Below, piece after piece: positions 32,371 through 41,652 of a stretch of DNA of 44,334 nt. How positions within the stretch are numbered: the first letter of the stretch is position 1; each line of letters starts with the position of its first letter. Made by a program: the position numbers and the translations under genes. The stretch spans positions 1 through 44,334 of the forward strand of contig CADAJP010000009.1 of assembly GCA_902788345.1 (NCBI GenBank), in the 5' to 3' direction. This DNA comes from an uncultured bacterium. Its GTDB lineage: Bacteria > Cyanobacteriota > Vampirovibrionia > Gastranaerophilales > Gastranaerophilaceae. The notes below the pieces were generated by a model that searched no databases, was not told the DNA's origin, and worked only from the letters and a program-made list of their open reading frames with translations.

Positions 32371-34278
32371 CTATCCTTGATTACGGGAATTTTTTACATT
32401 TTCCATAATTTGTGCAAATTCTTTTTCATCAATTGTTTCTTTATCCAACAATTCTTTTGAAATTGCTTCAAGCATATCACGGTTGTCATTTAAAAGTTTT
32501 TTAGCAAGTTCATATCTTTCATCTACAATATTTTTTATTTCTTCGTCAATTTCATAAGCAACTTGTTCCGAGTAATCTCTCTGATGACCAAAATCTCTGC
32601 CCATAAAGACATTTTCCTGATTTTTGCCGTATGCCATAGGACCTAATTTTTCACTCATACCCCAGGCTGTAACCATTTTTCTCGCCATATCGGTTACATT
32701 AATTAAATCCTGAGATGCACCTGTTGAAACATTGTCTTTACCGTAAACAATTTCTTCAGCTGCACGACCGCCTAATGAAACAGTAATTTTTGCCAATAAT
32801 TTCGCTTTACTTACATGAACACTCTCATCTTTAGGTCTTGTCCAGGTAACACCTAAAGCCATACCGCGAGGTATAATTGAAACTTTGTGTAATTCGTTTG
32901 CATCAGGCAATAACTTATCTATCAAAGCATGTCCGACCTCATGATATGAAGTCAATTCTTTATCCTTATCCGTCAGAACACGGCTCTTTTTCTCTACACC
33001 CGCAATTACACGGTCAATAGAAACATCCACATCTTCCATACCGATTTTGTCTTTATTCTTACGCGCGGCAAGGAGTGCTGATTCGTTTAATAAATTCTGC
33101 AAATCTGCACCGGTAAAGCCCGGAGTGCGTTTAGCAAGAATTTTAAGGTCAACATCATTATCCAATTTTTTATTCTTGGCATGTACTTCCAAAATCTGCT
33201 CTCTGCCTTTAACATCAGGGGCATTTATGTAAATTTGCCTGTCAAATCTACCCGGTCTTAAAAGGGCATTATCCAAAATGTCAGGTCTGTTTGTTGCAGC
33301 TATAACAATAATGTTTGTATTAGCATCAAACCCGTCCATTTCGACAAGCAGCTGATTTAAAGTCTGTTCTCTTTCATCATGCCCGCCGCCTAAACCTGCA
33401 CCTCTCTGACGCCCGACAGCATCAATTTCATCAATAAATATTATACAAGGCTGATGTTTTTTAGCCTGCTCAAATAAATCTCTGACACGACTTGCACCAA
33501 CACCAACAAACATTTCTACAAAATCAGAACCTGAAATAGAGAAAAACGGAACATTTGCTTCCCCGGCAACAGCTTTCGCCATTAAGGTTTTACCGGTTCC
33601 CGGAGGGCCTACTAATAAAACACCCTTAGGAATTTTAGCTCCGAGCTTCATATATTTTTCGCCATTTTTTAAGAAATCAACAATTTCTTCAAGCTCTTTT
33701 TTCTCTTCATCTATACCTGCAACATCTTTAAATGTTGTTTTGACTTTTGAATCCAAAAGCATTTTTGCCTTGCTTTTTCCAAAAGACATCGCCTGTGAAC
33801 CACCGGCCTGAATAGCCTTTATCATAAGTCCAAGTGATATAATTGCAAACAATACTATAAGAAAAGTACCGATATTTCCCACAAGCTGACCTGATTCAGC
33901 AGCTTTTTTAACAGTAACATCCGCACCGGAATTATTTAATTTTTCCATCAATGTTTCGTCATTTGCAGGAATTTGTACCTTGTATTGTAATAACGGAGCT
34001 TGAGATGATGTATTATCAAGTGCTAAAAACGGTGATGTTGTATCTACACCGTTTTCGGATTTTTTTTCAGGTTCAGGCTGTTTCTCAGGTATAGCATACA
34101 ATACATCATCATATTTTTCTATTTTTGTAAATTCTTTATTTTCTAATTTCTGCAAAAAACTTGTATAAGAAATTTCTGATGTATTAGTAACCGGCCCGCT
34201 CATTAGAATTGTGGACAAAAACACCGCAACAACTATTGCTAATATTACATAAACACCGGTTGATCTGCTTTTATTCAT
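32371..34278 (-). CDS. ftsH: ATP-dependent zinc metalloprotease FtsH
   Basis: 635 residues, full length. Two membrane segments (about 8-27 and 132-155) bracket a periplasmic loop with a Pro/Glu/Ser-rich stretch at about 66-95. The AAA domain has Walker A GPPGTGKT (224-231), Walker B IIFIDEID (279-286) and the second region of homology RPGRFDRQI. The zinc site is HEVGH (446-450) with the third ligand Asp524 in GASQDL. FtsH degrades unassembled membrane proteins and regulators in an ATP-driven hexamer. GAGG precedes the ATG, and a TATAAT at 34320-34315 may be its -10. The DUF3137 gene follows closely. Confidence 0.97.
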   Translation of the reverse strand: MNKSRSTGVYVILAIVVAVFLSTILMSGPVTNTSEISYTSFLQKLENKEFTKIEKYDDVLYAIPEKQPEPEKKSENGVDTTSPFLALDNTSSQAPLLQYKVQIPANDETLMEKLNNSGADVTVKKAAESGQLVGNIGTFLIVLFAIISLGLMIKAIQAGGSQAMSFGKSKAKMLLDSKVKTTFKDVAGIDEEKKELEEIVDFLKNGEKYMKLGAKIPKGVLLVGPPGTGKTLMAKAVAGEANVPFFSISGSDFVEMFVGVGASRVRDLFEQAKKHQPCIIFIDEIDAVGRQRGAGLGGGHDEREQTLNQLLVEMDGFDANTNIIVIAATNRPDILDNALLRPGRFDRQIYINAPDVKGREQILEVHAKNKKLDNDVDLKILAKRTPGFTGADLQNLLNESALLAARKNKDKIGMEDVDVSIDRVIAGVEKKSRVLTDKDKELTSYHEVGHALIDKLLPDANELHKVSIIPRGMALGVTWTRPKDESVHVSKAKLLAKITVSLGGRAAEEIVYGKDNVSTGASQDLINVTDMARKMVTAWGMSEKLGPMAYGKNQENVFMGRDFGHQRDYSEQVAYEIDEEIKNIVDERYELAKKLLNDNRDMLEAISKELLDKETIDEKEFAQIMENVKNSRNQG

Positions 34279-34365
34279 ATATTTATAACCTCTTAAAATA
34301 TAACCCGTAAAATAATTATAACTTAAAAACCAAAAAATAGGAAAGAAAATTATTTATATCCGTTA

Positions 34366-34941
34366 TTATGCCTGAACATCTAATTTTGCAGGCTCCGACT
34401 TTTGAGGTTTTTCAGGCATTACTTTACTCAATATAGGACGAATAAACGGTCTTGAAATCAAAGGAGCCATTATTGACAAACCCAATACTGAGCCTGCTAT
34501 TGAAGTTGTTTCAATCATACCTTTTGCAAGATGAATATGTTTTTGCAAATCTTCATCACTATAATCTGATGATTTCCGGGCATATATTTCTCTTAATTTT
34601 TCTACCCTATTTTCTTTAGCAGAATTATAAAATTTGTTAAATTCATCAGAATTTTTGAAAACATTAAATATCGGTTCATCTTTAAATAATTTTCTTGCAA
34701 TATTAAAAGAACCTTTTTTAAATATCGGAATGACAACTCCCAAAGATAAACCAATGCAAGTTAACTGGTACAAAAACTCTTTTGTGGCTGAATATTTTTT
34801 TGTATTTTGATCAATACTGTTATCTAATAATATGAATCCCGGGCGACCGACAGCCTTTAACCCTGTTTCTACAGCAACCTGAACCTGAGTAGTCTGAGTA
34901 ATATTGTATATAGAAGGATTTGTTAAAATAGAATTTATCAT
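34366..34941 (-). CDS. Small membrane protein, paralogue of its upstream neighbour, unknown
   Basis: 191 residues. A region of about 60 residues (GRPGFILLDNSIDQNTKKYS, then ATKEFLYQLTCIGLSLGVVI) aligns with the neighbour gene 34938-35474 around the core K-Y-x-A-x-[KR]-E-F. Two hydrophobic segments (about 67-80 and 150-168) suggest a membrane location; the middle is charged and helical (KENRVEKLREIYARKSSDYS). No known family. Its ATG overlaps the stop of the neighbour (ATGA), so both are made together. It precedes ftsH by 87 nt. It also shares the core with the modules of the 837-residue protein. Confidence 0.72.
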   Translation of the reverse strand: MINSILTNPSIYNITQTTQVQVAVETGLKAVGRPGFILLDNSIDQNTKKYSATKEFLYQLTCIGLSLGVVIPIFKKGSFNIARKLFKDEPIFNVFKNSDEFNKFYNSAKENRVEKLREIYARKSSDYSDEDLQKHIHLAKGMIETTSIAGSVLGLSIMAPLISRPFIRPILSKVMPEKPQKSEPAKLDVQA

Positions 34942-35474
34942 ATTTTTAACCCTCCTCTATTTACAAAGGTACTAATACTTGGGGCATAAATACTGCCAAA
35001 TTTTGTTGTCGTATCAGCAGAATTTTTTATTTCAACATTTTTTACAAAATTTTCCTGCGGATTTACTCTTGCAGGTTCAATAGGCTTTTTATCCTGCTTC
35101 ATAAATTTTTCAAGTACATATAAAGCTCCTGAACAGACAGCAGGAATTACTAATAACGCTGCCGTACAAACCCCCAAAAACATCATATTTGCTCTTGCCA
35201 TTGCTTTTTTCTCTGGATTATTTTTGAATAATTTAGCACCCATAGCGGCAGCTCCGACACCGCAAGCCCAATATGTAGGAACCGCAACAACCTCTGTTGC
35301 AAATTCTCTTAATGCCGCATATTTTCTTGCTTCAGGTTTTTCTTTTTTATCTGTTAAAGATGAAATAGGCTTAAAAATACCGTTAGCAGCCGCTACCGCC
35401 ATTACTGTATATGTCGGCTTATTGTTCTTCCCAACAGATTCCAAAACATTTTTTAAAGTACTTGTTAAATTCAT
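34938..35474 (-). CDS. Small membrane protein, first of a paralogous pair, unknown
   Basis: 178 residues from ATG 35474; a TTG three codons earlier (35483) is an alternative, and neither has a spaced ribosome binding site (GGGGAAG abuts the ATG). Hydrophobic segments at about 60-80 (VVAVPTYWACGVGAAAMGAK) and 93-115 (ANMMFLGVCTAALLVIPAVC). The core KYAALREFATE corresponds to KYSATKEFLYQ in the next gene and to the RF.QE core in the 837-residue protein. The C-terminus is hydrophilic. No family recognised. It overlaps the next gene by 4 bp. Confidence 0.7.
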   Translation of the reverse strand: MNLTSTLKNVLESVGKNNKPTYTVMAVAAANGIFKPISSLTDKKEKPEARKYAALREFATEVVAVPTYWACGVGAAAMGAKLFKNNPEKKAMARANMMFLGVCTAALLVIPAVCSGALYVLEKFMKQDKKPIEPARVNPQENFVKNVEIKNSADTTTKFGSIYAPSISTFVNRGGLKI

Positions 35475-35497
35475 CTTCCCCAAACAAATTATTGTAA

Positions 35498-35503
35498 ATT
35501 ATA
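35498..35503 (-). promoter_or_regulatory. -10 box of the small paralogous pair
   Basis: A perfect TATAAT (35503-35498) lies 23 nt before the ATG at 35474. The best -35 candidate (TTGTCG, 35523-35518) has only 14 nt spacing, so confidence is low. The A8T8 block at 35537-35554 lies just upstream. Confidence 0.35.
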
Positions 35504-35536
35504 TCGGCAGTGATTAGCGACAATATTTATTAAAAC

Positions 35537-35554
35537 CAAAAAAAATTTTTTTTG
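35537..35554. repeat. A8T8 palindromic tract
   Basis: C, eight A, eight T, G: an 18-bp perfect palindrome between the tolC-like gene and the paralogous pair. Such phased A/T tracts bend DNA and can act as UP-like elements. There is no GC stem, so I do not call it a terminator. Confidence 0.5.
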
Positions 35555-35599
35555 CAAGAGGATAAATAATTATATAATCAAGATTTTTCACACATGCCA

Positions 35600-36982
35600 T
35601 TATTTATTTTTTAAAAATACTTCATCAGACTTATTGGAAATATTCTTCCCTACAGCTTTTTCAAGTTCTGCTTTTGCACTGTTATACTGATATAATGCAT
35701 CATAATAAGACAATAAAGACTCCGCATAATTATTCTGTGCTTCCTGCAATTCAATAGGAGAAGCTACACCAACTCTATACCTGCCGCTTGAGAGTCTGTA
35801 ATTTTCTTTTGCCTGAATTAATTGCAATCGTGCAACAGGAATTTGATTTGATTTTTCATTAACCTTTAAAAAAGATTTTTGAATTTCAAAATAAATATCA
35901 TTCTGAACTTTTTTAGTATTTGCAATCTGTTTATCATACAAATATTTTGCTTCTTTAACCTGATTATGAAGCAAAGCAAGATTCAAATTTGTAAAATTCA
36001 GGTAAACACCGATATTCCAACCGTCATTTGATGTCCAATGCTTACCACCTCTTTGGTACTGACCTTGCGCATCAATTTCAGGAAAATATCCTTTTTTGAC
36101 AAGTTTTACATTTTGACGTGCTTTTTCTGTATCAAATTCAGCTTTTTTCAGTTCAGGTCTTGAATCTAATGCAACTTTTACGGTATCTTCAAACGACATC
36201 CCCAAAGGCTTATACTCAAGTTTCCCGCTCAACTGATATTTTTCCAGATACGGAACACCCATAATATTATTTAGATTTGCTATTGATGTATTTATGGAAT
36301 TTTTTGCACTAATAAGCTTCATTTTTGCCTTGCTGAGATTAACCTCTGCAATAGTTACATCAATTTTCGGATTCATTCCTACTTCATAAAATGCCTTTGC
36401 CTGATTATAAAACAATTGATAATTATCAACATTTATCTGCGCGACTTTTTCCGCTTCGTAATTATAAAGAACCTCATAAAAAGCATTTTTTGTCCTGTAA
36501 ATTACATCATTTACTATCCCTGCAAATGTTTTTTTACCTGCTTCATAATCAAGTCTTGCAATAGTTGCCTGATTTTGAGTAACCCCAAAATCGTAAAGCA
36601 TCTGCTGTAAACTTGCCTGACCTAGAATATAATATTCATATTCAAGATTTCTGCTCAACGCATCCGACAATTGAAGCTGTTTAATATGTGACCAGCTTGT
36701 CTGCCACGAAATTAAAGGAAAATAATTTGACCATACCTGTTTTATTTTTGTATCGGCAATCAGAATATCATCAAATGCTGAAGCAATTTCAGGATTATTG
36801 CCTAACGCTATCATAATACAATTTTCAAGAGTCATTTCAACATTATTTGAAACAGAACCCGATATAACTTTTTCGGTATCAAAATCCGTATCGATAATTA
36901 ACTGATTAAAATCATCAGTTTCACATAAGGCCTGATTAAAAAGCATAAAGCAGGCAATAATAAATATTATAAATTTTCGCAT
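35600..36982 (-). CDS. TolC family outer-membrane efflux/secretion protein
   Basis: 460 residues with a signal peptide (MRKFIIFIIACFMLFNQALC). Two repeats of the outer membrane efflux domain are visible, each with long helices, the first from MTLENCIMIALGNNPEIASA, the second from KVALDSRPELKKAEFDTEKA. The usual TolC hallmarks occur: GMNPKIDVTIAEVNLSKAKM and GVASPIELQEAQNNYAESLL. Trimers of such proteins form a channel through the outer membrane and periplasm for efflux pumps or type I secretion. The pump partner is not in the window. GGAGAG precedes the ATG, 12 nt after rdgB. Confidence 0.92.
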   Translation of the reverse strand: MRKFIIFIIACFMLFNQALCETDDFNQLIIDTDFDTEKVISGSVSNNVEMTLENCIMIALGNNPEIASAFDDILIADTKIKQVWSNYFPLISWQTSWSHIKQLQLSDALSRNLEYEYYILGQASLQQMLYDFGVTQNQATIARLDYEAGKKTFAGIVNDVIYRTKNAFYEVLYNYEAEKVAQINVDNYQLFYNQAKAFYEVGMNPKIDVTIAEVNLSKAKMKLISAKNSINTSIANLNNIMGVPYLEKYQLSGKLEYKPLGMSFEDTVKVALDSRPELKKAEFDTEKARQNVKLVKKGYFPEIDAQGQYQRGGKHWTSNDGWNIGVYLNFTNLNLALLHNQVKEAKYLYDKQIANTKKVQNDIYFEIQKSFLKVNEKSNQIPVARLQLIQAKENYRLSSGRYRVGVASPIELQEAQNNYAESLLSYYDALYQYNSAKAELEKAVGKNISNKSDEVFLKNK

Positions 36983-36994
36983 TTCTCTCCGTAA

Positions 36995-37576
36995 TTAAAT
37001 ATTATTTTGAATAAATTTAATCATTTTAGAAAGGGCATTTCCCCTGTGAGAAATCTTATTTTTTAAATCTTCACTCATCTGTGCAATTGTAATATCATAA
37101 CCGTCAGGCATAAATATAGGATCATAGCCAAAACCATTTGTACCTGCCTGTGTTTTTACAATCTTGCCATGACACTCACCGATTTCCTGATTTAAAATAT
37201 TCCCTTCTGCATCTACAAGTGTCATAACACAAACAAATTTTGCTTTTCTATTATCTTTGTCGGCTAGATTATTTAGTAACTTGTCTATTCTTTTTTGGGC
37301 AGTCGTATCATATCTTGCCGAATGAATACCCGGAGCACCGTTTAGGGCTTCAACGCACAAGCCTGAATCATCAGCAAGTGAAATATGTTTTGATAATTTT
37401 GAAGCCTCTTGTGCTTTTATTAAAGAATTTTGTTCAAAAGTTTCTCCCGTTTCATCAGGATCAAAATCTTTGGGCGGAAGTATAAATTCTATTCCGCTGT
37501 CTTTAGCTATTTCATTTACTTCCTGCAATTTATGAGGGTTTCCGGTTGCAAAAACTATTTTTATGCTATTTGCCAT
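36995..37576 (-). CDS. rdgB: XTP/dITP diphosphatase (RdgB/HAM1 family)
   Basis: 193 residues. It removes non-canonical purine triphosphates (dITP, XTP) from the nucleotide pool. Motifs: IVFATGNPHKLQEV at the start, SLADDSGLCVEALNGAPG (metal-binding Asp), TNGFGYDPIFMPDGY, and SHRGNAL near the end. Full length. Its start lies 11 bp inside the end of uppS, so the two are coupled; the AGAGAAG before the ATG is part of uppS. Confidence 0.95.
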   Translation of the reverse strand: MANSIKIVFATGNPHKLQEVNEIAKDSGIEFILPPKDFDPDETGETFEQNSLIKAQEASKLSKHISLADDSGLCVEALNGAPGIHSARYDTTAQKRIDKLLNNLADKDNRKAKFVCVMTLVDAEGNILNQEIGECHGKIVKTQAGTNGFGYDPIFMPDGYDITIAQMSEDLKNKISHRGNALSKMIKFIQNNI

Positions 37577-38267
37577 ATCTTCTCTGCCTCATTGAGTATT
37601 CTTCAATACATTTTTCCAAAGAATTTTTATTAAATTCCGGCCAATATTCATCTACAACAATGACTTCCGAGTATGCAATCTGCCACAATAAATAATTTGA
37701 AATTCTCTTTTCTCCGCCTGTTCTTATTAACAAATCCGGATCAGGAATATCTGATGTATAAAGATTTTCGCTTATTAATTGCGGAGTAATTTCTTCAGGA
37801 GTATAACCCAAATTAACAATTTGTTTTACGGCATTTGTTATTTCATCTCTGCTTCCATAATTCAAAGCTATTTGCAAATTTACCCCTTTATTATATTTTG
37901 TTTTTTCAATGGAGTTATTTATAACTTTCTGTAATTTATCGTTTAATCTTGACAGGTCACCGATAAAAGATATTTTTACACCTTCTTTATGCATTTCTGC
38001 CAGTTCATTTTTCAATGTAATCGCAACCAAATCCATTAAAAAATCAACTTCTTCCTGTTTTCTGTTCCAATTTTCTGTTGAAAATGCGTAAACAGTTAAA
38101 TATTTTATTCCTAAATCATCACAAGCACGCGTAATTTCACGCAAAGAATCAACTCCTTTTTTATGACCAGCCGGAGTAGGAAGGTTATGCTCTCTTGCCC
38201 AACGGCGATTGCCGTCCATTATTATGGCTATATGATTTATATCCGTCTTTTTCATCTCACTAATCAT
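37566..38267 (-). CDS. uppS: Isoprenyl transferase (undecaprenyl diphosphate synthase)
   Basis: 233 residues. It condenses farnesyl diphosphate with isopentenyl units to make the C55 lipid carrier for peptidoglycan and surface polysaccharides. Motifs: HIAIIMDGNRRWAREHN (catalytic Asp), GHKKGVDSLREI, TVYAFSTENWNR, and DLLIRTGGEKRISNYLLWQI. Two starts are possible, ATG 38267 and ATG 38255. A TGGTATAAT promoter ends 7 nt before the first. So either the first start is leaderless or the second has a ~13-nt leader. There is no good Shine-Dalgarno sequence for either. Confidence 0.95.
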   Translation of the reverse strand: MISEMKKTDINHIAIIMDGNRRWAREHNLPTPAGHKKGVDSLREITRACDDLGIKYLTVYAFSTENWNRKQEEVDFLMDLVAITLKNELAEMHKEGVKISFIGDLSRLNDKLQKVINNSIEKTKYNKGVNLQIALNYGSRDEITNAVKQIVNLGYTPEEITPQLISENLYTSDIPDPDLLIRTGGEKRISNYLLWQIAYSEVIVVDEYWPEFNKNSLEKCIEEYSMRQRRYGK

Positions 38268-38274
38268 ATTGTCA

Positions 38275-38283
38275 ATTATACCA
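38275..38283 (-). promoter_or_regulatory. Extended -10 promoter of uppS
   Basis: TGGTATAAT (TG, one base, perfect TATAAT) on the reverse strand, 7 nt before the ATG at 38267. It would let uppS-rdgB-tolC be transcribed apart from the upstream serS-ilvD unit. Confidence 0.55.
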
Positions 38284-38297
38284 TAAGCAAAATTCTA

Positions 38298-38537
38298 TTA
38301 TTTTAAATTCTTTAAAATTTTTTTTAATACAGCCGGTAATACAGGTTTTTCATACTTTATAAATTCATCAGACGGCAAATTCAATTTTGGCATTTTTATT
38401 TTTGTGCCGAACGGATTAAGCGTCAAAATACCCTTTTGTATTGAGTCTGATGCACTGCCATGAATTATATGTGATTTTTGAGGCTGAACCCCTATGCCCC
38501 ATTTATCACTATAATTCCAAATTCTTTTTACACTCAT
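38298..38537 (-). CDS. Small protein of 79 residues, unknown
   Basis: Starts MSVKRIWNYSDKWGIGVQPQ and ends in a basic helix (VLKKILKNLK). AGGGGT lies 7 nt before the ATG and the gene follows ilvD by 27 nt on the same strand, which is why I accept it. No signal peptide or membrane helix. No family recognised. The C-terminal part (DEFIKYEKPVLPAVLKKILK) may be an amphipathic helix. It lies between ilvD and the uppS promoter. Confidence 0.55.
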   Translation of the reverse strand: MSVKRIWNYSDKWGIGVQPQKSHIIHGSASDSIQKGILTLNPFGTKIKMPKLNLPSDEFIKYEKPVLPAVLKKILKNLK

Positions 38538-38564
38538 TTTTTACCCCTAAAATTTTATTTTCTA

Positions 38565-40220
38565 TTATACAATTGCACCATGTGATGCATCTTGAACAGT
38601 TCTTGCATATTTTGAAAGATAACCCGATTTACATTTTGATTCAAAAGGTTTTAAATTTTGTCTGCGGACTTTCAATTCATTATCATCAACAAGAACATCA
38701 ATTTTTCGGTTATTTACATCTATTTTTATCTTATCACCATCTTTTATTAAGGCAATATTACCGCCGTTTGCAGCTTCAGGACAAACATGCCCTATACAAA
38801 TTCCTCTTGTACCGCCGGAAAATCTTCCATCCGTTATGAGAGCAACAGTCTTTCCTAAACCCTTGCCGACAAGTAAAGAAGTCGGTGCAAGCATTTCTCT
38901 CATACCGGGGCCGCCCTTTGGACCTTCATAACGGATAATAATTACATCACCGTCTTTAATTAAATCATTTTCAAGAGCATGCATACAGTCTTCTTCACAG
39001 TCAAAACATTTTGCAACCCCTTCAAACTCATAACAGCTTTCATCAATTCCCGAAATTTTTGTTACACAGCCTTCAGGTGCAATATTTCCGTATAAAATAC
39101 CAAGTCCCGGTTTTACATTTACAGGATTATCGTAGGTTTTGATTAAATCCTTATTTACAAATGCTTCTTTTGAAATTTCAAAGGTTGAATATCCGCAAAC
39201 TGTTTTTTTATCCTTTACACCAATATTTGCATCTATTAAATTTTTCATCAAAGCAGGAACACCGCCGGCATTGTGAAACTCTGTCATTGTAGGATTTGCT
39301 GCCGGATCAAGCTTTAGAATCTGATGAACTTTTTTGCCCCAATCATCAAAATCATTTATTGATAAATTAATATCGCCTGCATTAGCAATAGCCAAAAGGT
39401 GCATAACGGAATTTGTACTTCCGCCGAGTGCTAAATCAGCAATAATAGCATTTTCTAAAGTTTCCTTATCAATAATATCAGACGGTTTTATATCATTTTT
39501 TACAAGTTCAACTATTTGCATACCTGATTCAAATGCAATTCTGCGTTTTTTAGAAGAAACAGCGGAAGAAGTTGCACATAAAGGCATACTCATACCCATT
39601 ACTTCGGTTAAACAAGCCATTGTATTTGCAGTATACATACCCTGACACGAACCCATTGTAGGACAGGATTCTTCTTCAAGCTCCAATAATCTTTTTTCAT
39701 CTATCTCACCATTACGGAATTTACCGACTGCCTCAAATGAACCTTTTATCATTGTAAGCTTTTCACAGCGATTTTCACCCTCTAACATAGGCCCTGCAGT
39801 TACGACAATACTAGGTATATTTAATCTCATTGAAGCAATGAGCATTGCAGGGGTGATTTTATCGCAATTAGTCAGAAGAACCAAACCGTCTAATTGATGT
39901 CCCATTGCAACAGTTTCGACACAATCAGCAATCAAATCCCTTGACGGCAGAGAATATCTCATACCGTTATGCCCCATTGCAATTCCGTCACAAATAGCAG
40001 GAACACCAAAAATAAATGCCTGACCGCCGCCTGAATGAATACCTTTTTCAATTTGACGTTCTAAATCCCTCATTCCGCAATGACCGGGAATTAAATCGGT
40101 AAATGAACTTGCAATACCAATAAAAGGTCTTTCCATACCTTTGCGGCTCACACCGGATGCCATTAATAACGCCCTGTGAGGAGTATGTGCTATTCCTTTT
40201 TTGATATTATCGCTATTCAT
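38565..40220 (-). CDS. ilvD: Dihydroxy-acid dehydratase
   Basis: 551 residues from ATG 40220, where TGAGGA lies 6 nt upstream; a frame up to 40253 would overlap serS. It catalyses the dehydration step in isoleucine and valine synthesis, with an Fe-S cluster. The three conserved cysteines are visible: [23 protein letters not shown] and [14 protein letters not shown]. The C-terminus has [20 protein letters not shown] and [20 protein letters not shown]. No ilvB, ilvC or leu gene is near, so it is an isolated pathway gene. It follows serS by 19 nt. Confidence 0.96.
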   Translation of the reverse strand: MNSDNIKKGIAHTPHRALLMASGVSRKGMERPFIGIASSFTDLIPGHCGMRDLERQIEKGIHSGGGQAFIFGVPAICDGIAMGHNGMRYSLPSRDLIADCVETVAMGHQLDGLVLLTNCDKITPAMLIASMRLNIPSIVVTAGPMLEGENRCEKLTMIKGSFEAVGKFRNGEIDEKRLLELEEESCPTMGSCQGMYTANTMACLTEVMGMSMPLCATSSAVSSKKRRIAFESGMQIVELVKNDIKPSDIIDKETLENAIIADLALGGSTNSVMHLLAIANAGDINLSINDFDDWGKKVHQILKLDPAANPTMTEFHNAGGVPALMKNLIDANIGVKDKKTVCGYSTFEISKEAFVNKDLIKTYDNPVNVKPGLGILYGNIAPEGCVTKISGIDESCYEFEGVAKCFDCEEDCMHALENDLIKDGDVIIIRYEGPKGGPGMREMLAPTSLLVGKGLGKTVALITDGRFSGGTRGICIGHVCPEAANGGNIALIKDGDKIKIDVNNRKIDVLVDDNELKVRRQNLKPFESKCKSGYLSKYARTVQDASHGAIV

Positions 40221-40239
40221 GATATTCCTCAAAATCAGA

Positions 40240-41562
<1,323 letters not shown>

Positions 41563-41592
41563 GATTTTTTAAACTTATTTTAAATTTTGCAT

Positions 41593-41619
41593 AAAAAAAA
41601 GAACGAGATAACTCGTTCT
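41593..41619 (-). terminator. Intrinsic terminator of the adhesin gene
   Basis: Perfect 8-bp stem AGAACGAG/CTCGTTCT (41619-41612 with 41607-41600) around a 4-nt loop, followed by a run of T (complement of 41600-41593) on the reverse strand. It lies 33 nt after the stop at 41653. The clearest terminator of the window. Confidence 0.9.
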
Positions 41620-41652
41620 AAAGAATTGAATATCTGATATATTCAAGTTGCG

